Under the pieces are notes generated by a model. That model had not been told where the DNA came from, ran no database searches, and worked only from the letters and a program-made list of their open reading frames with translations. 55,084 nt of DNA. Origin: Lachnospiraceae bacterium (lineage in GTDB: Bacteria > Bacillota > Clostridia > Lachnospirales > Lachnospiraceae). Where the stretch lies: contig JAISSU010000020.1 of assembly GCA_031272985.1 (NCBI GenBank), positions 1 through 55,084 on the forward strand, written 5' to 3'. Below are positions 17,371 to 26,907 of the stretch, piece by piece; positions within the stretch are counted from its first letter, which is position 1, and each line of letters starts with the position of its first letter. A program made the position numbers and the translations under genes.

Positions 17371-18825
17371 TCACCGACAAATCTCACCGATAAATCTACG
17401 AAAAGCTTCCCTGCCAATACTATCACTTTTAAAGACACCCGAATGGCTTAAGACCTCTAAAAATACAAGACCGATATATTCCTTTGAATAAAGCTTTGAT
17501 TCTATTTCCGGTTTCAGCCTCGCAGGGAGTACCGCGAGACCCATGACTTCGATTAGCCCTATGTTTTCTTTTTTAATGTGATGAAGTTCCGCGTGCGGAT
17601 GGAATATTCCGTCAGGGTGTTCTTTGCTCGTACGATTGTTTCTTAATACGAGATCCATTATGTATTGTCCGTCTTTAAATCGCGCAATCGGAGTAATGGT
17701 ATTATGTGGCGTCTCACCTGAAAAAGCCAGAATCCCTACTGTCTCATCGCTGTATGCGCGCCATTTCGAAAGAACTAAGTCGCAAAGTTCTATTATTCTG
17801 TTTTTATCGCTGCCTTCGATTCGGATGACAGACATTGGCCATTTCACTAAGCCGACGCTTAAATCTTCCCAACCTTGAAGCGAAAAGCTCTCTTCTACGA
17901 GCGCCTTCATCATGGGGAATTCATGTCTGCCTCCCTGAAAATGGTCGTGGCTTAGAATTGACCCTCCCACAATGGGCAAATCCGCATTACTCCCAATAAA
18001 ATAATGCGGGAACATAGAGACGAACTCCAATAGCCGCTCAAAGGTCTGACGATGAATTTTCATCGGTTCGTGAACGGCGCTAAAAACAATACAATGCTCA
18101 TTATAATATGTATAAGGCGAGTACTGAAGAAACCACTGCCTGTCAGAAAGAGTGAGCGGGATCACCCTATGATTCTGTCTGGCGGGATGTGATAAATTAC
18201 CCGCATAGCCTTCATTCTCATAGCACAAAAGACATTTCGGGTAGCTGTTTTTTGCGGCGTTTTTTGCTTTCGCAATTTCTTTGGGGTCCTTTTCCGGCTT
18301 CGAGAGATTAATAGTAATTTCCAAATCACCATAATCGGTGGCGCTCACCCAACGCAAATCTCTCTTCATGCGATAGCGCCTGATATAATCGGTATTTTGT
18401 GAAAAATCATAATACCAGTCGGTAGCCTCTTTCGGGCTTATATTATACTTTTCCCAAAACTCACTTATAACTTCGTGCGGAAAAGGTGTCATTGTGCCCA
18501 AAAGTTTCGTATCCAATAAATCGCGCGAGGTAACGGTGTCTTCAATCAATCCGCGAGAGCAAGCATTATCAAGAATCGGACGCAATATTTCTTCTAAGGA
18601 AAATTCTTCCTTCGATATTATATCCTGATTACCGTCGCTATTAGCGCGCTCTACACCTTTACCACCAACTACCGGGGCACCATCGATGATGGTAGGTTTT
18701 GCCACGTCACAGTCAGGTGGCATATTAAGCTCCAGCACATCTAACATACGATTATACGCGTACACTGCATCTTCAGGTTTTATCAGGTTTTTATCTATAC
18801 CGTAATGTATAAGATCACCAATCAT
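17371..18825 (-). CDS. galT: Galactose-1-phosphate uridylyltransferase, class II (Firmicutes type)
   Basis: Exchanges UMP between UDP-glucose and galactose-1-phosphate in the Leloir pathway. 484 residues from the ATG at 18825 with GAAGGG about 10 nt upstream; an in-frame TTG at 18843 has no good site. The enzyme is of the longer class II found in Firmicutes and lactobacilli (about 490 residues), not the 350-residue E. coli class. The active-site region reads GGSILSHDHFQGGRHE (about 290-305), with the histidines of the HxHxQ type. CLLCYENEGYAGN may bind metal. It follows galK with a gap of 30 nt to this start, in one transcript. No galE or mutarotase is present in the window. Confidence 0.96.
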   Translation of the reverse strand: MIGDLIHYGIDKNLIKPEDAVYAYNRMLDVLELNMPPDCDVAKPTIIDGAPVVGGKGVERANSDGNQDIISKEEFSLEEILRPILDNACSRGLIEDTVTSRDLLDTKLLGTMTPFPHEVISEFWEKYNISPKEATDWYYDFSQNTDYIRRYRMKRDLRWVSATDYGDLEITINLSKPEKDPKEIAKAKNAAKNSYPKCLLCYENEGYAGNLSHPARQNHRVIPLTLSDRQWFLQYSPYTYYNEHCIVFSAVHEPMKIHRQTFERLLEFVSMFPHYFIGSNADLPIVGGSILSHDHFQGGRHEFPMMKALVEESFSLQGWEDLSVGLVKWPMSVIRIEGSDKNRIIELCDLVLSKWRAYSDETVGILAFSGETPHNTITPIARFKDGQYIMDLVLRNNRTSKEHPDGIFHPHAELHHIKKENIGLIEVMGLAVLPARLKPEIESKLYSKEYIGLVFLEVLSHSGVFKSDSIGREAFRRFIGEICR

Positions 18826-18855
18826 AGGAGTTTTGCCCTTCAATTTTTCTTTTGC

Positions 18856-20046
18856 TTAGCCTAATCGAACGCCGCCTACCGGTCTGATTGCGTAAATCCC
18901 GCAGCTGCCTCTTCCAAAGACGCTTTCTAATTCTCTTTTATATTCGGCTGTTTTTTCATTCGGAACAAATGCGAGAATCGTCCCTGCAAGACCCCCTCCA
19001 TGCACTCTGAAGCACCCTTTTCCTTTTAGGATGCGCTCGCTCAAGGCAAGCCCCAGCGAGACCCCCTGATGTGATACATCATTCATAGAGAAAACATTTT
19101 GAAGGTACTTATATGAAGAATCACCGGATTCATTCAGTATTCCAAGAAAAGCTGTAAAATCATTCTCTTCCAGAGCGGACTTTGCCGCTGCCACCCTTTT
19201 TTGTTCATTATAAAAATGGATTGCCCGTAGGATACATCGGTCGCTGAGTGTCCCATGAATCTCAGGCAAGCTTCTATAAAAATCCTCTTCTGAGACATCT
19301 CTTAAACATTTCCGGCCGAAAAAAGCGGCAATCTCATACATTTCATTTGGCATCATTGAATATTCATCTTTCAAATCAGCATGAGAGCCTTTCGTGTCTG
19401 TCAGGCACAAATCATAGCCTGACGCGGGAAAATCCGTTTTGATTCTTTCCATAACAGGCGACTTCGGATCGGCAAAATCTATATATATGCAACCACCGAT
19501 TTCGCAACCCATCTGATCCATCAGCCCACTGCCCTTACCGAAATATTCATTTTCGGCGTATTGCCCGATTTGCGCAATTAACACAGGGTCGATTTTACCC
19601 TCATGAAAGAGCCCCGAAATAATAGTTCCGATTAATACCTCAAACGCCGCTGAAGTGGAAAGCCCCGCACCTGTCGGAATATCACTCGTAAGGTAGGCGT
19701 TAAAGCCGCGCACCTCGTAGCCTTTCTGCTTTAGACCCGCTAACACTCCGCGAATCAGGCTTAAGGTCGTACCCTCCTCGCCGGATTTCTTTTCCAATTC
19801 ATCCAAACTAAGCCGTAACCAGCCAAACCCCTCGGAATATATATTAACCGAATTGTCTAAACTCTTATTAACAATTGCAAGGATATCCCGATTAACTGAG
19901 GCGGTAATTACACAGCCGTGCTGATGATCGGTATGATTTCCAATCAGCTCGGTGCGCCCCGGGGCGGAATATATTTCATAATCATTGCTCGTAAAAAGCT
20001 CTTTAAAGTTCGCAACTGCCATATCAAGGCGTTTTTCATTTTCCAT
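18856..20046 (-). CDS. galK: Galactokinase
   Basis: Phosphorylates galactose to galactose-1-phosphate with ATP (GHMP kinase). 396 residues from the ATG at 20046. The frame is open to an ATG at 20082, but that codon lies inside the palindrome at 20076-20105 about where transcription would begin, so the inner start is preferred; GGGGGA lies about 11 nt before it. Signatures: GRTELIGNHTDHQHG (galactokinase motif, about 30-44), IPTGAGLSTSAAFE (GHMP ATP loop, about 120-133) and RVHGGGLAGTILAF (about 345). It leads the gal transcript behind its own promoter. Confidence 0.97.
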   Translation of the reverse strand: MENEKRLDMAVANFKELFTSNDYEIYSAPGRTELIGNHTDHQHGCVITASVNRDILAIVNKSLDNSVNIYSEGFGWLRLSLDELEKKSGEEGTTLSLIRGVLAGLKQKGYEVRGFNAYLTSDIPTGAGLSTSAAFEVLIGTIISGLFHEGKIDPVLIAQIGQYAENEYFGKGSGLMDQMGCEIGGCIYIDFADPKSPVMERIKTDFPASGYDLCLTDTKGSHADLKDEYSMMPNEMYEIAAFFGRKCLRDVSEEDFYRSLPEIHGTLSDRCILRAIHFYNEQKRVAAAKSALEENDFTAFLGILNESGDSSYKYLQNVFSMNDVSHQGVSLGLALSERILKGKGCFRVHGGGLAGTILAFVPNEKTAEYKRELESVFGRGSCGIYAIRPVGGVRLG

Positions 20047-20075
20047 AATTAATTCTGTCCCCCAAATCAAAAATA

Positions 20076-20116
20076 CCTGCAATTCATGTATACAGGAATT
20101 GCAGGTGTCTTGTCAA
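20076..20116 (-). promoter_or_regulatory. galKp: galK promoter overlapped by a 30-bp palindrome (possible operator; also terminator-like)
   Basis: On the minus strand TTGACA (20116-20111), an 18-bp spacer and TATACA (20092-20087) form a good promoter. The inverted repeat CCTGCAATTC / GAATTGCAGG (20105-20096 and 20085-20076) spans the spacer and the -10 element, so a protein bound there would block RNA polymerase. Read as RNA from the upstream ABC operon, the same sequence is a 10-bp hairpin followed by UAUUUUUGAUUU, a plausible terminator for macB. Confidence 0.65.
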
Positions 20117-20150
20117 TAAGTATTTTAGGCTAATGCATTGACCTCAATAT

Positions 20151-21401
20151 CTATTCGTATCTAAGTGCCTCAATCGGATCCATCTTCGCGGCTTTATTGG
20201 CCGGGTAATAGCCGAAGAATACTCCGATTACCATCGAAAATCCTGCTGCCAATAACATGACCGATACAGAAGGTCTCGCCGAGTACCCTAAATAATTAGC
20301 GGCGACCGAACCCAATGTAATTCCGAGTATTATCCCGATAATACCTCCGACCAAGCAAATAACAATTGCTTCAACTATAAACTGGAGCCTGATTTCGCCG
20401 TTAGTCGCGCCTATTGCTTTACGTGTGCCGATTTCCCTCGTGCGCTCCGTAATCGAAACCATCATAATATTCATTACGCCTATGCCACCTACCAATAGCG
20501 AAATCGCGGCGATAGCGGCAATCGCCATTGAGACTGTGGTCAGCATTTCGGTTACGGATTCAACCATGCTCTCCATACTATAGGCACTCACCTCGAAATT
20601 ATCATTACGAGAGTAATAACGGTTCATAAATGTGGTAATTTTATCCGTAAACTCAGTGGCATTTACACCGGCTTTCGTAACCACAGTAAAATTAGTATAC
20701 CCCGCCGCGTCGCTGACCTTCTGCGCTATAGACAGTGGTATGTAGACAGTAGTCGAAACATCAGCACTGTTTGACGTGGATATTCCCATTGTGCTTGCCT
20801 CATAAGTATATACGCCGACGATTGTAAACCTGTCCACATAAGAATTTGTATTAATTACAATAGTCTGCCCGATAGGATCCTCCTCGCCAAACATATTCTC
20901 AGCTAAAAGACTCGAAACAACCGCCCCGTTCTTTTTATTATCAATGTCTCTTTGGGTAATGAGTCTTCCGCTTTCAAGCTCTATGCTGTTTGCCGTAAAA
21001 TATCCTACATTTACACCCATTAATGAAAGATTTGCGTATTTTCTTCCGTTTACAGTTTGTCCCGAACCCACTTGTTCACTCAAAGAAATAACATCGATTT
21101 CATCGGGATATTCCGCAGTCAAATCATCAATCATCGCATCGGTCATCAGATTAGAAGGTGCAATATTCATCCCGACACCACCTCTGCCGGACGCCCTCGT
21201 AGACTGCAGTGAAACCGTGATATTCCCGACACCGAAACTCTGCATGGACTCAGTAAGAGAGCCGGTGAGCGAATTTCCGACAGTCATGATCGCAATAACA
21301 GAAGCAATTCCGATTATTATGCCAAGCATAGTAAGCAGAGCACGCATTTTATTGGATCTCAGGGAAGAAATCGCCATGAGGACGTTTTCGCCTATGTTCA
21401 T
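20151..21401 (-). CDS. MacB-type ABC transporter permease (FtsX domain)
   Basis: 416 residues. The ATG overlaps the stop of the ATPase gene (ATGA). Topology is typical of MacB/FtsX: one N-terminal helix (LLTMLGIIIGIASVIAIMTV, about 22-41), a long extracytoplasmic MacB_PCD domain (about 45-270), then three C-terminal helices (about 285-310, 335-360 and 375-395). IMMVSITERTREIGTRKAIG between the first two of these is the FtsX coupling signature. With the adaptor and the ATPase it forms a tripartite-like efflux or mechanotransmission pump as known for Gram-positive MacB-type systems. Substrate unknown; no two-component or resistance gene lies next to it. Confidence 0.93.
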   Translation of the reverse strand: MNIGENVLMAISSLRSNKMRALLTMLGIIIGIASVIAIMTVGNSLTGSLTESMQSFGVGNITVSLQSTRASGRGGVGMNIAPSNLMTDAMIDDLTAEYPDEIDVISLSEQVGSGQTVNGRKYANLSLMGVNVGYFTANSIELESGRLITQRDIDNKKNGAVVSSLLAENMFGEEDPIGQTIVINTNSYVDRFTIVGVYTYEASTMGISTSNSADVSTTVYIPLSIAQKVSDAAGYTNFTVVTKAGVNATEFTDKITTFMNRYYSRNDNFEVSAYSMESMVESVTEMLTTVSMAIAAIAAISLLVGGIGVMNIMMVSITERTREIGTRKAIGATNGEIRLQFIVEAIVICLVGGIIGIILGITLGSVAANYLGYSARPSVSVMLLAAGFSMVIGVFFGYYPANKAAKMDPIEALRYE

Positions 21402-22285
21402 GCCCTCACCCCCCGACGCGTCGTGCTACTTCCACTTTTAGACCTTGGAAAATCTTCTATTTCATAGTCATCACTGTCGTCGGTTTCGAAGCCATCTTCA
21501 TCATAATCTACCGCTTCGCCATCTATCGTATCGTAATCATCCGTATCAACAGCCGTTTGTTTATTCCCATAATATTTGGCATAGTTTCGCCCGGGTCTTT
21601 CTTTAATTATTTCCCCGTCACTAAGCGTGATAACCCTCTGTGTCTCCTCTGCCAATTCTTTACTATGAGTTATCAGAACCACGGTTTTCCCCCGCTTTTC
21701 GTGAAGCTCGTGGAAGATATCCATCACAAGGCGCCCCGTCTTTGAATCGAGCGCTCCCGTAGGCTCATCCGCCAATAGTATCGCCGGGTCATTCGCCATC
21801 GCCCGCGCTATTGCGATGCGCTGCTTTTGTCCACCTGAAAGCTCATTGGGCTGGTGCTTTGCCCTATCTGTCATGCCGACCATGTCCAATAATTCATCGG
21901 TACGTAAAGCTCGATCCTTTGAATTCACATGTGCGTAAAGCATAGGCATCTCAATGTTTCTTCGGGCACTGATTCTTCCAATCAGGTTAAACGTCTGAAA
22001 GACGAATCCAATCTTTAAGCCTCTGATACGTGACAATTCTTTATCACTGTAGGTATCAATATCGGTTCCATCCAAATAATATGTGCCCTCCGATGGTCTG
22101 TCCAAGACACCCAGAATATTCATAATTGTGGATTTTCCGGAACCCGATTCACCAACTATAGATACGAATTCGCCCTTTCTGACGACTAAATCGATCCCGT
22201 TTAGCACCTGCAATTCGTTTTGTTTTCCCTCATAATAGCGTTTGTATATTTTCTCAAGACGAATCATTTCAGTAGTAGCTGTCAT
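21398..22285 (-). CDS. MacB-type ABC transporter ATPase with acidic tail
   Basis: 295 residues. ATG overlaps the adaptor stop (ATGA) and has GGGAGGG upstream. Walker A GESGSGKST (about 43-51), Q-loop VFQTFNLIG, signature LSGGQKQR (about 147-154), Walker B ILLADEPTGALD (about 167-178) and the switch histidine in VLITHSKE. The ATPase part ends near residue 230. About 65 extra residues follow, dominated by Asp and Glu (DTDDYDTIDGEAVDYDEDG) and ending in a basic stretch. LolD/MacB ATPases normally end near 230, so this tail is an addition of unknown role. Confidence 0.95.
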   Translation of the reverse strand: MTATTEMIRLEKIYKRYYEGKQNELQVLNGIDLVVRKGEFVSIVGESGSGKSTIMNILGVLDRPSEGTYYLDGTDIDTYSDKELSRIRGLKIGFVFQTFNLIGRISARRNIEMPMLYAHVNSKDRALRTDELLDMVGMTDRAKHQPNELSGGQKQRIAIARAMANDPAILLADEPTGALDSKTGRLVMDIFHELHEKRGKTVVLITHSKELAEETQRVITLSDGEIIKERPGRNYAKYYGNKQTAVDTDDYDTIDGEAVDYDEDGFETDDSDDYEIEDFPRSKSGSSTTRRGVRA

Positions 22286-24399
22286 TGCGGCCCTCCCCCG
22301 GACGGGAACGTCACTGTACCGCCGCCTCCGCCGCCATTGGTTCTGATTCCGCCGCCGCCAAAATTCATCATTGTCTCGGTATTTCCCGAAGTGCCGGAAC
22401 TCGTGCTCGTACCTAAAGGATCATTCATAATCAGCAGACCGTCTCGCAGTCCGTCCCCGCTGATTTCTATATAATAATCTGTCTCCAGACCTGTTTCTAC
22501 GACTATTTCCTGAGTCGTGTAAGCTATTTGCGTCGAATCACCGCTCGTACCGGCATTTGCGCCGCCGAACGTACCTCTACCTCCTGTGGCACCCTCTGGC
22601 ATGTCTCCCGATGAGAATGTAGGACCACCCGTGGCGCCTCCCTCATCTCCGGAACTAAACGAGGGGCCTTCTGATCCGTCTCCGGAGACAAATGTCGCAC
22701 CTCCTCCGCTCTGACCCTCCGGCATATCTCCCGAAGTATATGAGGTACGTTCACTATTCCCTCTCTGCGGCATATCACCTTGAGCATAAGTTGTGTTTTC
22801 ACTTGTTCCATCGCCGCTTTGAGACTGATTAGCCGTACTCGCGCCTCCTATGGTAATGGCGTACACGACGCTTTCACCTGCGGCATTCGTTACTACCGCA
22901 TCATATGGCACCGCGTAAACATCCTGTCTCGAATCCTTTATTATATCCACTGTTGTGCTCATTCCTGCTTTCAATCCACCCAAATCCGATGTGATTTCCA
23001 CGATTACAGTAAAGTTCCCGTCTGTCGCCGTGGGAGAAACTGACGTAACCTTAGCATCCCACTGCTCATCCTCAAATGCATTAGAGGTAACAGTCGCTTC
23101 CATTCCGTTTACTATGCCTATGGAATCATACTCCGCCACCGAGACCGGGATTTCCAGTCTATCCAAATCTTCTATCGTAAATAATGCGCTCGCTCCGGTA
23201 GTCCCTCCGGTACTTCCGCCACCCGGAGTCTCTCCTAACTTTGCTGTCATAGAAGTAATTGTCCCTCCTTGAGGAGCATAGATTTCCAAATCTTCCAATT
23301 GTTTTTCATATTCTTCCAATTGGGTCTTTAGAGATTCGGCACTGTCCTTTGCGACGGCATCATCATAGCTTTGCTGCGCGGATGTAATATTCCTTCCGTC
23401 TGACTCGTAGGTGGAATCTCTGGTTTGGACGGCCTTATCGTATGCACTTTGAGCCTGTGAGACCTTTTCCGTGGCAGAATTCACTTCTTTTTGAGCCGCG
23501 TCGTAGTCACTTAATAGCCAAGAAAGCGCGGCGTCCTGCTTTACTTTATCCAGCATATTAATCGAATATTGAGTATTATAATTATTAAATTTTCCTTCGT
23601 CATTCAATCTCTGAGCGGTGTCAATTGAAAGAATCTGTGACAGGAGCGTATCATCAGCCGCGACATCCGGATATGCCGAAAAAGTAATTGTCTTAAGCCG
23701 TTCAAGAATGGCTTTCTTTGCGGTATCCGATTTAGTATTAATTGTATTTAATTCCGATTTAGCGGAATTCAAATCTGCGCCCGTCGTCTCGACTTCTTTA
23801 TTATTTCTTTCGTAGTCGCTCGCCTGAATATCCTTTGCTTCTTGAATTTTCTCTTTGAGTCTGGTTCTTTCCTTGTAATCCGAAGACTGAGCCTTTGTGA
23901 TATCTTTATTGAGACTTTCTATCTTTTCATCTAACTCAGAAGAATCAAGCACGCACAATAAGTCTCCGGCAGATACTTCGTCGCCTTCTTTTACATTAAG
24001 CTTTACGATTTTATATGATAATGATGAAGTGACGGAACCGGTGGTCACACTCTGAAGCGTACCGGTAGCGGTGACAGTCAATTCGAGATCCATTTTAGTA
24101 AGCAATGTGCTATCAGGTATACCGGAATTATTCCCTCCCGAAGCGGCCCTTGAACGAAGCCAGAAGAAAATCAAAACTGCGGCAATTACAATAAGAGCAA
24201 TTATCAAAATAATCAGCTTCTTATGACGCTTAAAAAAGCTCCCGCCTTTCTTTGAATTCCGGCGTCGCTTCTTTTTATTGCCTTTGTCTGATGCGTCATT
24301 TGACCCTACTTCAGCATAATCTTCGGTGGCTTCCGCGATCTCATCGACGATATTCTCAGGTTTTGTGATAGTTTTGTTGACAGATTTCTTACGCGACAT
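22282..24399 (-). CDS. Membrane-fusion / adaptor subunit of the ABC exporter (HlyD/MacA-like)
   Basis: 705 residues from the ATG at 24399 with GAGAGGTG 5-6 nt upstream. Basic N-terminal region, one membrane helix (about 65-85), then a lipoyl-like half (TATGTLQSVTTGSVTSSLSY), a long coiled coil (about 150-350, rich in Lys, Glu and Ala), the second lipoyl half (IYAPQGGTITSMTAKLGE) and a beta-barrel domain (LEIPVSVAEYDSIG). Between the barrel and the C-terminal part lies a roughly 90-residue Gly/Ser-rich insert with repeated SGDMPEG-like units. The last stretch is glycine-rich (GGGGIRTNGGGGGG). It probably links the permease to an extracytoplasmic substrate path. Confidence 0.9.
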   Translation of the reverse strand: MSRKKSVNKTITKPENIVDEIAEATEDYAEVGSNDASDKGNKKKRRRNSKKGGSFFKRHKKLIILIIALIVIAAVLIFFWLRSRAASGGNNSGIPDSTLLTKMDLELTVTATGTLQSVTTGSVTSSLSYKIVKLNVKEGDEVSAGDLLCVLDSSELDEKIESLNKDITKAQSSDYKERTRLKEKIQEAKDIQASDYERNNKEVETTGADLNSAKSELNTINTKSDTAKKAILERLKTITFSAYPDVAADDTLLSQILSIDTAQRLNDEGKFNNYNTQYSINMLDKVKQDAALSWLLSDYDAAQKEVNSATEKVSQAQSAYDKAVQTRDSTYESDGRNITSAQQSYDDAVAKDSAESLKTQLEEYEKQLEDLEIYAPQGGTITSMTAKLGETPGGGSTGGTTGASALFTIEDLDRLEIPVSVAEYDSIGIVNGMEATVTSNAFEDEQWDAKVTSVSPTATDGNFTVIVEITSDLGGLKAGMSTTVDIIKDSRQDVYAVPYDAVVTNAAGESVVYAITIGGASTANQSQSGDGTSENTTYAQGDMPQRGNSERTSYTSGDMPEGQSGGGATFVSGDGSEGPSFSSGDEGGATGGPTFSSGDMPEGATGGRGTFGGANAGTSGDSTQIAYTTQEIVVETGLETDYYIEISGDGLRDGLLIMNDPLGTSTSSGTSGNTETMMNFGGGGIRTNGGGGGGTVTFPSGGGPQ

Positions 24400-24587
24400 A
24401 ATAACACCTCTCACAAGTATGTTTTCTCCCCGAGATAACCCCTTATGCCCTATATGTCAGCTCCCCTTCAATCGGTCATTACTAAAGATAATACAACTTA
24501 TACATTCGAATTGTATGTTTAATATGTCCGAATTGTGTCACGTTAGTGAAAATTGGATTAAGGACATACAGCCTATCTGTAAGGTGC

Positions 24588-24637
24588 TTTAAAAATAAAG
24601 AAGTCCCCTCCGGTTATTTTAGTTTAGGAGGGGACTT
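24588..24637 (-). terminator. Terminator after the EF-G-like gene
   Basis: An 11-bp perfect stem, AAGTCCCCTCC (24601-24611) with GGAGGGGACTT (24627-24637), and a 15-nt loop. On the minus strand it is followed by CTTTATTTTT; on the plus strand by TTTTT before CTAAG, so it may work in both directions. It separates the EF-G-like gene from the ABC exporter operon. Confidence 0.88.
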
Positions 24638-24692
24638 TTTCTAAGCAATATTCTATTGAAATATCTCGGAATTATTATATCCGATTCGACTA

Positions 24693-26774
24693 TTAATTCT
24701 CGTCATCCGCCGCTCTGTTTGCGATTTCGGCTTCCTGAATATCAGAAGGTGCCTGCTCGTAGCGAGCAAATTCATATTCAAATGTACCGCGTCCTCCGGT
24801 CATGGAACGAAGTATTGTACAATATCCGAAAAGCCCCGTCATGGGAATATCCGCCTCTACGACCTGATATCCATTGGCAGTGGGATTCATTCCGAGCACA
24901 CGTCCGCGCCTCTTATTTAAGTCTCCCATAACATCACCGGTATAAGCATCAGGAATCGTTACTTTTAAAGAAACGATAGGCTCCATAAGAACCGGTCCCG
25001 CCTCTAAGATTCCCTTTTTAAACGCCATGCAGGTAGCCGTCTTAAACGCCATTTCCGATGAGTCTACGGGATGGTAAGATCCATCATAGAGAATAGCCTT
25101 TACTCCTACGACCGGATATCCTGCCAAAGGTCCCTTTAGTACGGAATCCTGAAGACCTTTCTCAACCGCGGGGAAGTAGTTCTTAGGTACGGCCCCGCCG
25201 ACGACCACTTCTTCAAATACGAACGGGGTCTCCAAATCGCCTGAAGGCTCGAATTTAATCTTTACATGACCGTACTGACCATGTCCGCCGGACTGCTTTT
25301 TGTATTTACTGTCAATATCGGATTTTTTCCTGATGGTCTCTCTGAAAGCGACCTTCGGTGTATCCAGAATAATCTCGCATTTATAGCGCCCAGCGAGCTT
25401 GCTCGCAGCGATTTCGAGATGCTGGTCTCCCATTCCGTAAAGAAGGGTCTGCCTGTTTTCACTGTCATTGACGACCTTTAGAGTGACGTCCTCTGCCATA
25501 AGTCTCGCTAAAGCCTGGGATACCTTATCCTCATCCCCCTTATTCTTTACCTCGTATTTAAGATAGGTAAAGGGTTTTGAAAAATCAGGTTTTCCGTAAA
25601 CGATTTGATTCTGTTTCGGAGAAAGTGTATCACCTGTGCGCGTATCCGTTAGCTTTGCGAGCGCTGCGATGTCGCCGGCGAAAACCTCTGAGATCTCAAC
25701 GGGTTTATTGCCGATAATGGTGTATATTTTACCGAGTTTTTCTTCGGTTTCGGTATTGCTGTTATAAAGAACATCCTCTCCCTTTAAAACGCCTGAGGCT
25801 ACCTTTATGAAGCTGTATTTTCCAATAAAGGGATCAACCATTGTCTTAAACACATAGGCGCTCTTAATTTTTGAGAAGTCATAATTAGCTTCGAAAATCT
25901 CGTTATTGGCTTTATTGACGCCCGCGAATTTCCTATTTTCAGGACTCGGGAAGAATCTCACTATATCGGAAAGCAGATTTGCGATACCCTGCGCCTGAAT
26001 ATTAGAGCCCATGGCGACTGGGACGATACTTCCATCCATAACCGATGTGCGCATAGCCGCACGGATTTCCTCTACAGAGAATTCCTCCCCTGCGAAATAT
26101 CTGTCCATGAACTCTTCGGAGGTCTCCGCTACCGCCTCAAGTAATTTCTCACGATAAAGCGCGAGATTCTCCTGACAATAATCGGGAATGGGACATTCCT
26201 CTCTCTGCCCTACGCCGGTATAGCGACGACCGGCATTTTTAATAACATTAACATAACCGACGAGCTTTTCATTCTCGCGAATCGGCTGGAAGTGAGGCGC
26301 AATGACCTTCCCGTAACGGTCGGTCAATTGCTCTACCACCTCGCGAAACGAAGCGTCATCCACGTCCATTTCGGTGATAAAAATCATACGGGGAAGATTG
26401 TATTTATCACAAATCTCCCATGCCTTCTCCGTGCCGACTTCTACTCCGGCTTTTCCGGAAACAACTATAACAGCCGCATCCGCCGCGCTAACGGCCTCCT
26501 CGACCTGACCGACGAAATCAAAGTATCCCGGAGTATCCAATATGTTAATCTTTGCCTTTTCCCATTCTATCGGGATAAGAGCGGTGCTGATAGAGAATTG
26601 ACGCTTTTGCTCCTCTTTATCAAAATCGCTGATGGTATTCCCATCCGTAATCTTTCCCATGCGGTTAATTGCCCCTGAAACATAAGCCATAGCCTCCGCA
26701 AGTGAGGTCTTTCCGCTGCCGCCGTGTCCCAACAGCACAACGTTGCGGATTTCGTCCGTTCTGTAAACTTTCAT
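24693..26774 (-). CDS. Elongation factor G-like GTPase (EF-G paralogue)
   Basis: 693 residues from the ATG at 26774, which has GAGGAGG 7 nt upstream; the frame is open to 26816 but that extension lacks a site. G domain: P-loop GHGGSGKTSL (about 16-25), switch-like NTISDFDKEEQKR, LDTPGYFDFVGQ (G3), and ITEMDVDD where NKxD (G4) is expected. Domains II to V follow, with GGHGQYGHVKIKFEP in domain IV and RRGRVLGMNPTANG in domain V. It belongs to the FusA2/EF-G-like group of Firmicutes that exists next to the true EF-G. Its role in translation, ribosome recycling or stress is not clear from sequence. Confidence 0.9.
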   Translation of the reverse strand: MKVYRTDEIRNVVLLGHGGSGKTSLAEAMAYVSGAINRMGKITDGNTISDFDKEEQKRQFSISTALIPIEWEKAKINILDTPGYFDFVGQVEEAVSAADAAVIVVSGKAGVEVGTEKAWEICDKYNLPRMIFITEMDVDDASFREVVEQLTDRYGKVIAPHFQPIRENEKLVGYVNVIKNAGRRYTGVGQREECPIPDYCQENLALYREKLLEAVAETSEEFMDRYFAGEEFSVEEIRAAMRTSVMDGSIVPVAMGSNIQAQGIANLLSDIVRFFPSPENRKFAGVNKANNEIFEANYDFSKIKSAYVFKTMVDPFIGKYSFIKVASGVLKGEDVLYNSNTETEEKLGKIYTIIGNKPVEISEVFAGDIAALAKLTDTRTGDTLSPKQNQIVYGKPDFSKPFTYLKYEVKNKGDEDKVSQALARLMAEDVTLKVVNDSENRQTLLYGMGDQHLEIAASKLAGRYKCEIILDTPKVAFRETIRKKSDIDSKYKKQSGGHGQYGHVKIKFEPSGDLETPFVFEEVVVGGAVPKNYFPAVEKGLQDSVLKGPLAGYPVVGVKAILYDGSYHPVDSSEMAFKTATCMAFKKGILEAGPVLMEPIVSLKVTIPDAYTGDVMGDLNKRRGRVLGMNPTANGYQVVEADIPMTGLFGYCTILRSMTGGRGTFEYEFARYEQAPSDIQEAEIANRAADDEN

Positions 26775-26800
26775 GTAATAGCCTCCTCGTATTATTTTAT

Positions 26801-26830
26801 AGTAAAGCAGCTTCAAAATCCCGCTTTACT
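26801..26830. repeat. 8-bp inverted repeat before the EF-G-like gene
   Basis: AGTAAAGC (26801-26808) and GCTTTACT (26823-26830), 14-nt loop, about 27 nt before the ATG on the minus strand. No U-run follows, so it is not a plain terminator; it could be an operator or a 5'-leader hairpin. Confidence 0.4.
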
Positions 26831-26907
26831 ACTCATTCAAAGACACAGCCATCAATCTAAAGCCATCAATGGCAGTTAATAAAAACACTTATGTGTCAAA
26901 GACAAAG

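Noticed and set aside
20047..20082. Longer galactokinase start at 20082
   Set aside because: The ATG lies inside the palindrome near the predicted transcript start, and the added residues are not conserved-looking.
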